Source of the DNA: Clostridia bacterium
Lineage (GTDB): Bacteria; Bacillota_A; Clostridia; Christensenellales; Aristaeellaceae
DNA length: 18,652 bases
Direction of reading: 5' to 3'
NCBI GenBank assembly: GCA_017525805.1
Contig: JAFXSH010000040.1
Span: 1-18,652 of the forward strand
Each line of letters starts with the position of its first letter. Position 1 is the stretch's first letter. The translations under genes were made by a program, and so were the position numbers. Of the stretch, positions 1 through 7,239 are shown piece after piece. The notes under the pieces were generated by a model, which saw only the letters and a program-made list of their open reading frames with translations, did not search any database and was not told the DNA's origin.

Positions 1-215
1 GGCTTCCCGTGAATACCGTATCTCTGCGCGTCACAAACGGGCAGGGCGAAACGGCTGTTATTACCTGCGCTTTCCAAAAGAGCGAAAGGGGAGAGCAGCG
101 CTTCGATGTGGATGTGCCAAAGGGCCTAAGCGAGGTCAGCTTCGTGTTCCTGCCGGGCAGCAGCTTTGATTTTTACGGCTTCCGGTTCGCTCCGGCAGCG
201 GAAACGCCTCAATAA
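1..215 (+). CDS. C-terminal end of a protein, probably a carbohydrate-active enzyme (5' part outside window)
   Basis: The reading frame is open to the left edge and stops with TAA at 213-215. A GTG at 9 could be read as a start but has no ribosome binding site in front of it, so I treat this as the tail of a longer gene. The visible 70 or so residues alternate hydrophobic and polar positions like a beta-sandwich. They end in a segment rich in Phe (FVFLPGSSFDFYGFRF) that resembles the last strands of carbohydrate-binding modules or C-terminal domains of secreted glycosidases. The following hairpin suggests the transcription unit ends here. The polysaccharide-use context supports the guess, but the family is not identified. 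Confidence 0.6.
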   Translation, partial: LPVNTVSLRVTNGQGETAVITCAFQKSERGEQRFDVDVPKGLSEVSFVFLPGSSFDFYGFRFAPAAETPQ

Positions 216-217
216 AG

Positions 218-249
218 AAACGGATAGCCCAAGGCATGATATCCGTTTT
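218..249 (+). terminator. Hairpin after the first gene, probable weak intrinsic terminator
   Basis: A perfect 9-bp inverted repeat, AAACGGATA (218-226) and TATCCGTTT (240-248), encloses a 13-nt loop and begins 3 nt after the stop codon. It is followed by only four T residues, so termination would be modest. The right arm is part of a 17-nt sequence found again near 10433, so this element could instead be, or also be, an operator. Confidence 0.5.
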
Positions 250-298
250 GTGCATAAGCCGAGATGTTTTTGCTATGTACGGAACAGCGCGATAATTG

Positions 299-304
299 TA
301 TAAT
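299..304 (+). promoter_or_regulatory. Probable -10 box for the ABC transporter operon
   Basis: A consensus TATAAT lies 51 nt upstream of the GTG start at 356, inside an AT-rich stretch that contrasts with the flanking GC-rich sequence. No good -35 hexamer sits 16-18 nt upstream, which would fit a promoter that depends on an activator such as the AraC-type protein encoded at 9591-10385 (inference). Confidence 0.5.
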
Positions 305-355
305 GTAATATAAATATGGGCATTTCGTTCGTGGATTTCGCCGGGAGGTGAAGGC

Positions 356-940
356 GTGAAGGGCTCCAGGGGATTAAGCAAGTACCGGATGATCGATCTG
401 ACGCTGTTTGCGGTGATGCTGTGCGTATTTGAAAGCGTCCTGGTCACGGCGTCCACCCGCTGGTTTCCCAACGAGCCTTACACGGTTTCCGTCACCGCCG
501 CCATCACAGCCATTGTGATGATGCGGTGGGGGCCCTGGGCGGTTCTCCACGCGCTGCTGGGCGGGATCGCGTTCTGCTATGCGTCCGGGGCCGCGCCATG
601 GCAGTACCTGATTTACTGCGGCGGCAATCTGTTTTCCTTAGCGGCGCTGCTGCTGAAAAGGCGCATGGGAGAGGAAGCCATCCGCACGGACGCGCTGAAA
701 ACCCTGCTGTTTGGGCTTTGCGTATGGGCGCCGATGGAAACGGGCCGGGCCCTGCTTTCTTTGCTGATGGGAACGGCGCTGCCCGCCGCCTTGGGCTTTT
801 TTACCACCGACGCGGTGACGCTGCTGTTCACCCTGGTGATCGTTTGGATCGTGCGCAGGCTGGACGGCGTATGGGAGGATCAACATCATTATCTGCTCCG
901 CCTTCGGGAAGAGCAGGAGAGGGAAAGAGGAGGATACTGA
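356..940 (+). CDS. Small polytopic membrane protein, possibly ECF S-component-like
   Basis: Starts at GTG 356, 6 nt after a GGGAGGTG ribosome binding site, and gives 194 residues. Hydrophobic segments lie at about 13-31, 44-56, 61-77, 84-100, 113-140 and 148-167, followed by a short charged cytoplasmic tail ending in a Glu/Arg run. The size, about six segments and the compact layout resemble substrate-specific (S) components of energy-coupling factor transporters or other small integral membrane proteins. No family-specific motif is visible to me, so the function is unknown. Its TGA overlaps the ATG of the next permease by one base, so it is translationally coupled and should belong to the same uptake system. 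It is the first gene after the candidate promoter. Confidence 0.75.
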   Translation: MKGSRGLSKYRMIDLTLFAVMLCVFESVLVTASTRWFPNEPYTVSVTAAITAIVMMRWGPWAVLHALLGGIAFCYASGAAPWQYLIYCGGNLFSLAALLLKRRMGEEAIRTDALKTLLFGLCVWAPMETGRALLSLLMGTALPAALGFFTTDAVTLLFTLVIVWIVRRLDGVWEDQHHYLLRLREEQERERGGY

Positions 941-1995
941 TGAAGAATCGGGCGGGGGATTATCTGATCCTCGACAAAGCCACGGGCGTCTATCGGGAAA
1001 ACCCGGAGCAGGCCGTCCGGGACGACGTGGAAAAGCATTACTGGCTCCACGTTGGCCGCACCGTCATGAAGGACTGGCGGCTGTATCTGATGCTGGTGCC
1101 CATGCTGCTGGTGTTCCTGTTCTGGCGGTATTTTCCCATGTACGAGCTGCTGGGCTGCTTTAAGGTATCCGATACCGTGCTGCCGGTGAGTGAGCAGCTC
1201 TTTTCCGGCTTCAGCTACTTTAAGCGCCTGCTGATCGGCGGCGACAGCTTAAGCTCCAATTTCTGGATGTCCATGCGGAACACCTTCCTGCTCAGCTTCT
1301 ACGGCCTGTGCTTCGGTTTCCCCATGCCCATCATCTTAGCCCTGTTCTTCAATGAAATCCGCTCCAACGCGGCCCGCAGCGTGTACCAGGTGCTCACCTA
1401 CCTGCCCAAATTCATGTCCACCGTCGTTATGACCTCCCTGGTGACCATGCTTGTCAAGCAAGGGTCGCTCATCGGCCAGATGGGCATCGTGAGCCAGGCG
1501 CTGGTGAATTTGGGCGTCATCAGCAAGGAAGTGGGCAACGCGGGCCTGCTGAACAACGCCAATTTCTTTAGGGCCATTTATCAGATCAGCGGCATTTGGG
1601 AGGGCGCGGGCTACGACAGCATCGTGTACTTTGCCGCCATCATCGCCATTTCGCCCACTAGCTACGAGGCCGCCCAGATCGACGGGGCCAACAAGTGGGC
1701 CCAGATGCGCTACGTGGTGCTGCCCAGCATCCTTTCCACCATCGTGATCATGCTCATCACCCGTATCGGCTCCCTTTTGAACATCGGCTATGAAAAGGTG
1801 CTGCTGCTGTACAATACCAAGACTTATGTGACGGCGGACGTGATTTCCACCCTGGCTTACCGCACCGGCCTTTCCGGCGGCGCGGGCACTGGCATCGCCA
1901 GCGCGGCGGAAATGATGAACAACGTGGTGGGCATGCTGCTGGTGATCGGCGCCAACACCATCGCCCGAAAAGCCGCCAACACCTCGCTGTACTAA
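940..1995 (+). CDS. Carbohydrate ABC transporter permease, LplB/YteP type (CUT1, MalF-like)
   Basis: Membrane subunit of a CUT1 sugar importer, 351 residues. The start chosen is ATG 940, which overlaps the upstream TGA (TGATG) and has GAGGAGG at 927-933; the frame is open further upstream but that part overlaps the previous gene. A soluble N-terminal stretch of about 45 residues precedes the first membrane segment (about 48-64), as in LplB/YteP proteins. The cytoplasmic EAA loop that docks the ATPase is at 243-262 (EAAQIDGANKWAQMRYVVLP). Further segments lie at about 114-136, 150-172, 227-240, 264-283 and 326-341. B. subtilis YteP works with YtcP and YtcQ in uptake of rhamnogalacturonan fragments, and the partner types are all encoded here. 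Confidence 0.93.
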   Translation: MKNRAGDYLILDKATGVYRENPEQAVRDDVEKHYWLHVGRTVMKDWRLYLMLVPMLLVFLFWRYFPMYELLGCFKVSDTVLPVSEQLFSGFSYFKRLLIGGDSLSSNFWMSMRNTFLLSFYGLCFGFPMPIILALFFNEIRSNAARSVYQVLTYLPKFMSTVVMTSLVTMLVKQGSLIGQMGIVSQALVNLGVISKEVGNAGLLNNANFFRAIYQISGIWEGAGYDSIVYFAAIIAISPTSYEAAQIDGANKWAQMRYVVLPSILSTIVIMLITRIGSLLNIGYEKVLLLYNTKTYVTADVISTLAYRTGLSGGAGTGIASAAEMMNNVVGMLLVIGANTIARKAANTSLY

Positions 1996-2008
1996 AGGAG
2001 GGCTCGGC

Positions 2009-2899
2009 ATGAAAAGAAAGCTTGAAATCTCCGAGCTGATCTTTAAAATCATCAGCTACACATTGCTCACCGTGTTCGCCCTGGCCTGCCTGTATCCTTT
2101 TGTGTACGCCGTATCCGCCTCTCTCAGCGGACGGCACGCGGTGGAGTACGGCGAAGTGGTGCTGTTTCCCAAGGAAGTGCAGTTCGCCGCCTTCAGCCGT
2201 ATGTTCAGCGACAACATGTTCTGGAACGCCTATTCCAACACCCTGTTCCTCACCCTGTACGGCACCATCTGGGCCTTGGGCGTTTCCATCCTCGGCGCTT
2301 ACGCCCTGAGCAAGAAGCGGCTCCTGTTCCGCAAGACCTTCAATTTCTTCCTGGTGTTCACCATGTGGTTTTCCGCCGGCATCGTACCTCAGTACCTGAA
2401 CTATTTGCAGACCCAGAAGGTGTTCCAGGCAGTGGGCATCATGGACGATAAATGGCTTGTGGTCATCGCCATGGGTATGGCGGCCATGAACATCATCCTT
2501 TTGCGCAACGCCTTTGAAAACGTGCCCAGCGAAATCGAGGAAGCCGCCATCGTGGACGGCGCCACCGAATTCCAGGTGCTGAATAAAGTCTACATCCCCA
2601 TGAGCAAATCCACCATCGCCACCGTGGCCCTGTTCTTCGCCATTTCCCGCTGGAACGGTTACTTCTGGGCCCGGCAGATGATTTCCAACCAGAACGAACA
2701 TCCCTTGCAGGTGTTCATCCGCCTGCAGCTGGAAATGTATACCGACCCGGACCAGATGACCGGCTGGAACGAAATTTACGCTTCCGACTCCATGATCTAC
2801 GCCTTGATCGTCTGTTCCATCGTGCCCATCCTGATCATTTACCCCTTCATTCAGAAGTACTTCGCCAAAGGCGCCAACGCCGGCGGTGTGAAGGAATAA
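2009..2899 (+). CDS. Carbohydrate ABC transporter permease, LplC/YtcP type (CUT1, MalG-like)
   Basis: Second membrane subunit of the importer, 296 residues, starting at ATG 2009 with AAAGGAGG at 1994-2001, only 13 nt after the previous stop. The EAA loop is at about 178-197 (EAAIVDGATEFQVLNKVYIP), matching the MalG/LplC family. Membrane segments lie at about 12-36, 78-99, 111-129, 148-166, 200-213 and 261-279. Length and order are typical of the family. It should form the heterodimeric channel with the product of 940-1995 and receive substrate from the large binding protein encoded next. No oddities seen. Confidence 0.94.
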   Translation: MKRKLEISELIFKIISYTLLTVFALACLYPFVYAVSASLSGRHAVEYGEVVLFPKEVQFAAFSRMFSDNMFWNAYSNTLFLTLYGTIWALGVSILGAYALSKKRLLFRKTFNFFLVFTMWFSAGIVPQYLNYLQTQKVFQAVGIMDDKWLVVIAMGMAAMNIILLRNAFENVPSEIEEAAIVDGATEFQVLNKVYIPMSKSTIATVALFFAISRWNGYFWARQMISNQNEHPLQVFIRLQLEMYTDPDQMTGWNEIYASDSMIYALIVCSIVPILIIYPFIQKYFAKGANAGGVKE

Positions 2900-2917
2900 A
2901 AAAAGGAGGAAACTATT

Positions 2918-4999
2918 ATGAAACGTATCCTGTCCCTGGTTCTGGCGTGCATCATGCTGCTGTCTGTGGCGGCGGTGAGCGCCAGCGCTGAACTGTCCTA
3001 TGCGCCCGGCACGGTGCTGCGCATGGCTACCGGCTACAACAACGCCAAAACCGGCCTGACCTTCGATCCGTCCATCGCGGGCGAAGGCATCACCCTGGCC
3101 GACGGCAAGACCTACAACTCCGGTGATTTCAAGCCCACCTGGGTCGCGATTATGGACAAGTTAGGCTTTGCCATCGAAAACAAGTACCAGGGCAACGGCG
3201 CTGGCGCTGAATTCGATTACTGGAAAGAGCAGCTGGATCAGGTGGACGTGCTCTCCGGCACCGCCGCCAAGCTGACCGAAGCCGGTGAAGCCGGGCTGAT
3301 CGTGAACATCGCTGAATATTTGGACGATATGCCCAACTTCAAGGCGTACTTAGACGCCAATCCCATCGTCAAGCTGTCCATCACCGGCAACACCGATACC
3401 GGCGCCATCTATTTCAGCCCCTACTTTGACGGCGTGGACGATATCGAGCGCATGCCCCTGATGCGTGTGGACTGGGTGGTTAAGCTGCTGGACGGCGAAG
3501 GTGAATTCACTGCCGACGCCTGCAACAACACCGCAGAACCCGCCTATACCCCCTATATGCCTCTGGCTGGCAAGATCGAAATCGAAACTCCCAACCTGGA
3601 AGGCACCGCCACCGAGATCGTGACCAAGGATTACGACGCGGCGGGCAACATCGTGGCCCTCATGAATGAAAAGGGCAGCATCTCCGGCGTGGAAGCCGTG
3701 AACATGCTGCGCGAATACATCGACAAGGCGTATAACGGCTACTACGGCACTGCCCGCAGCAACCTGTTCATCGGCCAGAACGCCGCCTGGGACGTGGACG
3801 AGCTGGTGGCCCTGCTGCGCTGCGTGGTGGCCAATCCCCAGACCCTGAACGGCACTGACAATGTGCAGGGCATCTTCTCCCGTGAAGACGGCAACAACCA
3901 GCGCCGCGTGGATATGATGCGCCTGGCCGGTCACCTGTTCGGCGTGCGCGGCCTGGAATCCCGTCAGGATTACCTGTATGTGTGCGAAGACGGCGAACTG
4001 CATGACGCCCGTCAGGAAGTGGCCACCTACGAAGCCATGGCCAAGATGCACACCCTGGCCGAAGAAGGGCTGATCTCCTCCGCTTTCGTCAACAGCGAAG
4101 ACGTGAAGACCCAGAACTACTTGGAGCAGGACCTGGGCTTCATGCACTACGACTACAACCAGACCCAGACCCTGTACAATGCCACCGTTCTGGACAACGC
4201 CGCCGGTGAAAAGTACATGGCCGTTATGGTGCCCGTGGCCCGCTGGTATGACGGCACCAATGAAGATGGCGTGTACATGCGCTTTACCGAATCCTGGCGC
4301 TCCGTCAAGACCGATGGCTGGGGCATCTCCAAGGCCGGTGTGGCCGGGGACGACAACAAGCTGTACGCCGCCCTGGCGCTGATCGACTACGCTTACTCCG
4401 AGGAAGGCACCATCCTGATGAGCTACGGCCCCGACGCTTTCATCAAGACCAACGAGGACGGCTCCTACGTCACCTTCCTGTTCAACGGCAAGGAAATGCC
4501 CGAAATCGCCGACGCCACCCGCGCTGAACTGTGGGAAAAGGCTTCCGGCAACTACACCAACTACGCCCGTCAGTTCTTAGGCTCTACCCTGAGCTTCATG
4601 AAGAGCCAGGCTTTCGAGTATCAGTGCACTCATGATGTGGGCCGCGAAGGCGCGGGCAAGATCTCCACCGCCATCGGCCTGGGCACCATCAAGCATCCTC
4701 TGCTGGCCATCGCCGAGAATCCCTGGTACACCTCCGTTCCCACCGTGCTGCCCACCACCAAGAACGAAAACCAGGAGCTGGGACAGTACACTGATCTGAA
4801 CAGCAAGTTCCAGGCTGGCAAGGGCCAGGAAAACGCGCTGGTGGATATCATCGCTTTGGGCTTCACCGCCGAAGGCATGAGCGATCCCGAGGAAGCGGCT
4901 GAAACCGTTGCCGACAGCTGGATGGGCGAACAGTACCTGGATATCAAGGAAGGCGCTTGGGAAGCCCTTCTGGACTACTACGCGGAAATCACTGAATAA
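2918..4999 (+). CDS. Large extracellular solute-binding protein of the ABC importer
   Basis: Substrate-binding subunit, 693 residues, with an ideal ribosome binding site (AAAGGAGG) before ATG 2918. The first 24 residues form a signal peptide: Lys-Arg at 2-3, a hydrophobic core, then an ASA|E signal peptidase I site at 22-25. A V-L-A-C string at 8-11 looks like a lipobox but lies inside the hydrophobic core and leaves too short an h-region, so a released or otherwise retained protein is more likely than a lipoprotein. Position directly after the two permease genes and the extracellular alpha/beta composition support the role. It is much longer than common CUT1 binding proteins (about 400-550 residues), as seen in some YtcQ/LplA-type proteins. 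The ligand is not readable from sequence; the GH105 gene suggests a uronic-acid-containing oligosaccharide. Confidence 0.88.
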   Translation: MKRILSLVLACIMLLSVAAVSASAELSYAPGTVLRMATGYNNAKTGLTFDPSIAGEGITLADGKTYNSGDFKPTWVAIMDKLGFAIENKYQGNGAGAEFDYWKEQLDQVDVLSGTAAKLTEAGEAGLIVNIAEYLDDMPNFKAYLDANPIVKLSITGNTDTGAIYFSPYFDGVDDIERMPLMRVDWVVKLLDGEGEFTADACNNTAEPAYTPYMPLAGKIEIETPNLEGTATEIVTKDYDAAGNIVALMNEKGSISGVEAVNMLREYIDKAYNGYYGTARSNLFIGQNAAWDVDELVALLRCVVANPQTLNGTDNVQGIFSREDGNNQRRVDMMRLAGHLFGVRGLESRQDYLYVCEDGELHDARQEVATYEAMAKMHTLAEEGLISSAFVNSEDVKTQNYLEQDLGFMHYDYNQTQTLYNATVLDNAAGEKYMAVMVPVARWYDGTNEDGVYMRFTESWRSVKTDGWGISKAGVAGDDNKLYAALALIDYAYSEEGTILMSYGPDAFIKTNEDGSYVTFLFNGKEMPEIADATRAELWEKASGNYTNYARQFLGSTLSFMKSQAFEYQCTHDVGREGAGKISTAIGLGTIKHPLLAIAENPWYTSVPTVLPTTKNENQELGQYTDLNSKFQAGKGQENALVDIIALGFTAEGMSDPEEAAETVADSWMGEQYLDIKEGAWEALLDYYAEITE

Positions 5000-5010
5000 T
5001 AGGTTGTCTG

Positions 5011-5044
5011 TCCGATTGCCCGGGGGAAACCCCGGGCAATCGGA
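5011..5044 (+). promoter_or_regulatory. Perfect 15-bp hairpin with GAAA tetraloop in the operon
   Basis: The arms are 5011-5025 and 5030-5044, fully complementary, closing a GAAA (GNRA) tetraloop at 5026-5029. The sequence begins 12 nt after the binding-protein stop codon and is followed by AAAACG rather than a T run. It therefore looks like an mRNA-stabilising or processing hairpin, or a partial terminator, that sets a high ratio of binding protein to the downstream gene products, as known for the malE-malF interval of E. coli (analogy only). Confidence 0.8.
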
Positions 5045-5071
5045 AAACGAAGCTTTGGAGGTTGGTCGTTT

Positions 5072-5662
5072 ATGTATAAGAAGCAAGTGGCCCTGCAGAA
5101 AGTGCTGTGCGCAGGTCTTTTGATCATCTGCGCGCTGATCTTTCTCTATTCCTTAGGCATTATGACGGACCTCTATGACGCGCTGTACAACACGATCCGC
5201 AACCCGGAAAAGCTGGATAAAACCACCGTGACCGGCTCCCGGATCTATTACGACATGCAGCCCTTCAACCGGAACTTCCTGCATGCCGCCATCGGCATGA
5301 TCCTGCTGTGCGTGCTGCTGTTCCTGACCAACACCCACAGCCGCCGGAAATACTACATCGACAATTACGCTGCCATCGGGCTGTTTACAGCTGGCGGTAT
5401 CGCCTTTACCGCCTGGGCCCACCAGGAAATCGAAGCGTTCAAGGCCCAGTTCCTGCAAATCAACTTTGAGGAGCTGGCGGAACACGCTGCCAAGAAAAAA
5501 AGCCTCTACACCGATTCCACCTTCTGGTTCGATATCCACTATGTGATCTTCGGCCTGCTGCTGCTGGGCATCCTGCTGCTGCTGGCCAACATGATTTGGA
5601 AGATGAAACTGATGAAAGACGAACAGGCCCTGATCCAAAAGGGAAAGGAGGCGGTAGCATGA
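5072..5662 (+). CDS. Unidentified four-TM membrane protein in the ABC operon (accessory protein 1)
   Basis: Starts at ATG 5072 with GGAGG at 5057-5061 and gives 196 residues. I do not recognise a named family. Predicted membrane segments are at about 10-30, 70-87, 99-117 and 154-176. The loop between segments 1 and 2 (about 31-69) is polar with several Tyr and Asp, the loop between 3 and 4 (about 118-153) is charged, and the tail is Lys-rich. After the first segment comes FLYSLG, and an Arg-Arg-Lys cluster (91-93) lies between segments 2 and 3; similar features occur in the products of 5659-6153 and 7240-7803. The stop overlaps the next start (ATGA), so the two are translationally coupled. 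A role as an accessory subunit of the importer is inferred from position only. Confidence 0.8.
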   Translation: MYKKQVALQKVLCAGLLIICALIFLYSLGIMTDLYDALYNTIRNPEKLDKTTVTGSRIYYDMQPFNRNFLHAAIGMILLCVLLFLTNTHSRRKYYIDNYAAIGLFTAGGIAFTAWAHQEIEAFKAQFLQINFEELAEHAAKKKSLYTDSTFWFDIHYVIFGLLLLGILLLLANMIWKMKLMKDEQALIQKGKEAVA

Positions 5663-6153
5663 CCCAGGCTTTGGAAGACCGCGAACTCCGGCTGGACCGG
5701 ATGCGGTATGTGAAAAACACCAGTTCCTCCCGGCTGTGCTACTTAGGCATCCTTTTGAACGTTCTGTATTTCGTTTCCATATATAAATCCGACGTGGCCT
5801 CCTGGTATTATCAAATTCTCGTAGGCGGCTCCATCGTATACAACCTGCTGTTCATGCTGATGGTGTTCCTAGCTTCCGAGGGAGTCAAGAACTATCAGAA
5901 AAATTATTCCATCCTGCTGTGCGCCTTAGGCGCGGGGCAGATCGCCCGCGTTTTCATCCTGCCCTTGCAGGCCCATCAGGCTGTGGTGAAGATCAGCGGC
6001 GCGGAAACCATCGTGATGCAGGATCCCCAGTTCATCCGCGTGGTGATCTATTTGACGCTTTCCGCCTTAAGCCTCATTGCCGCCGCCGTGATCAACTGGA
6101 ACAAGAGCCGCGCCTTAGAGGCCCACACCGCCATGAGCGGCCAGAACGCGTAA
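5659..6153 (+). CDS. Unidentified four-TM membrane protein in the ABC operon (accessory protein 2)
   Basis: The ATG at 5659 is chosen because it overlaps the upstream TGA in an ATGA junction and follows AAAGGAGG at 5643-5650. The product has 164 residues with hydrophobic segments at about 25-41, 51-72, 83-102 and 127-147, and polar, basic N- and C-terminal ends probably facing the cytoplasm. The motif LYFVSIYKSD follows segment 1 and ASEGVKNYQ lies between segments 2 and 3. No catalytic residues or binding motif can be seen and no family is recognised. It lies 10 nt before the ATPase gene. My impression is that proteins of this kind recur beside CUT1 transporter genes in Clostridia, but I cannot verify that here. 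Confidence 0.8.
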   Translation: MTQALEDRELRLDRMRYVKNTSSSRLCYLGILLNVLYFVSIYKSDVASWYYQILVGGSIVYNLLFMLMVFLASEGVKNYQKNYSILLCALGAGQIARVFILPLQAHQAVVKISGAETIVMQDPQFIRVVIYLTLSALSLIAAAVINWNKSRALEAHTAMSGQNA

Positions 6154-6163
6154 GGAGGGCACC

Positions 6164-7237
6164 ATGGCAGAATTAAGCTTACAGCATATCGATAAAATAT
6201 ACGATAACAACGTGCAGGCCGTGTTCGATTTCAATTTGGACGTGAAGGACGGCGAGCTGATCGTGCTGGTGGGTCCCTCCGGATGCGGCAAATCCACCAC
6301 CCTGCGCATGGTGGCGGGCCTGGAGGATATTTCCCGGGGCAAGCTGTTCCTGGATGGGCGGGACATTACCCAAACCCCCGCCAAGGACCGGGATATGGCC
6401 ATGGTGTTCCAGAACTACGCCTTATACGGCCACATGACCATTTACGAAAATATGGCTTTCTCCCTGACCCTGCGCAAGGAAGACCCCAACGTGATCCACA
6501 AAAAGGTGCTGGCGGCGGCGGAGATCCTCGGTTTGACCACCCAGCTCAATAAAAAGCCCGCCCAGCTTTCCGGCGGCCAGCGCCAGCGCGTGGCCATGGG
6601 CCGTTCCATTGTGCGCAATCCCAAGGTGTTCCTGTTCGACGAGCCCCTTTCCAATCTGGACGCCAAGCTGCGCGGGGCCACCCGGCGGGAAATTCTGCTG
6701 CTGCATAAGCGCTTGAAGGCCACCATGCTGTATGTGACCCACGACCAGACCGAAGCCCTCACCCTGGCGGACCGCATCGTGTGCATGTCCATGGGCCACG
6801 TGCAGCAGGTGGGCACGCCCCTTGAACTGTACGATACGCCCAACAATGTGTTCGTCGCCAGCTTTATCGGCCTGCCGCCCATGAACCTGTTCGATGTGGT
6901 ATTCGAGGACGGCGTGCTCAAGGGCAAAGGCTTTGAAGTGAGCCTGAATGATGAACAAAAGAATCTTTTAGCTGGTTACAACCGCAAAACCATTACCTTG
7001 GGCGTGCGGCCCGAGGACGTGTACGAGGGCCAGGGAATCCGCTTGAAGGTGACGACCAACGAGAACCTGGGCATGAACACCCTGGTGCAGGGTTATATGG
7101 GCGAGGGCAACCGCCTCACCGCCAAGCTGCGGGGCTGGACCAATTACAAAAACGGCGACGAGGTGTCCGTTCAGCTCGGCAAAATGCACTTCTTCGATAA
7201 AGAAACCACCAACGCGATCCGGAAGGGGGGAAAGTGA
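6164..7237 (+). CDS. ugpC: CUT1 ABC transporter ATP-binding protein (MsmX/UgpC family), operon-specific copy
   Basis: ATPase that powers sugar import, 357 residues, start ATG 6164 preceded by GGAGGG. Walker A GPSGCGKST is at 37-45, Q-loop Gln at 83, signature LSGGQ at 135-139, Walker B VFLFDE at 155-160, D-loop SNLDAK at 163-168 and H-loop His at 193. The C-terminal 120 or so residues form the usual MsmX/MalK-type regulatory (OB/TOBE-like) domain. One oddity is the segment after the Q-loop: it reads YALYGHMT, with Gly 89 where the family nearly always has Pro. In many Gram-positives one unlinked MsmX serves several importers, so a copy embedded between membrane-protein genes suggests a dedicated ATPase. 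A second copy is encoded at 10478-11557. Confidence 0.95.
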   Translation: MAELSLQHIDKIYDNNVQAVFDFNLDVKDGELIVLVGPSGCGKSTTLRMVAGLEDISRGKLFLDGRDITQTPAKDRDMAMVFQNYALYGHMTIYENMAFSLTLRKEDPNVIHKKVLAAAEILGLTTQLNKKPAQLSGGQRQRVAMGRSIVRNPKVFLFDEPLSNLDAKLRGATRREILLLHKRLKATMLYVTHDQTEALTLADRIVCMSMGHVQQVGTPLELYDTPNNVFVASFIGLPPMNLFDVVFEDGVLKGKGFEVSLNDEQKNLLAGYNRKTITLGVRPEDVYEGQGIRLKVTTNENLGMNTLVQGYMGEGNRLTAKLRGWTNYKNGDEVSVQLGKMHFFDKETTNAIRKGGK

Positions 7238-7239
7238 AT

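Noticed and set aside
526..939. Upstream extension of the first permease reading frame
   Set aside because: Overlaps the small membrane protein gene in another frame; ATG 940 has the ribosome binding site and the family's usual N-terminus.
1336..2701. Long minus-strand ORFs opposite the two permease genes
   Set aside because: Rich in His, Gly, Gln and Asp with no domain pattern; they are reverse shadows of well-supported permease genes.
2939..2950. Lipobox-like VLAC in the binding-protein signal peptide
   Set aside because: Lies at residues 8-11 inside the hydrophobic core with more hydrophobic residues after it; the ASA|E site at 22-25 fits better.
3350..4147. 265-residue minus-strand ORF opposite the binding-protein gene
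   Set aside because: Composition is that of antisense GC-rich coding DNA, with no ribosome binding site or recognisable motif.
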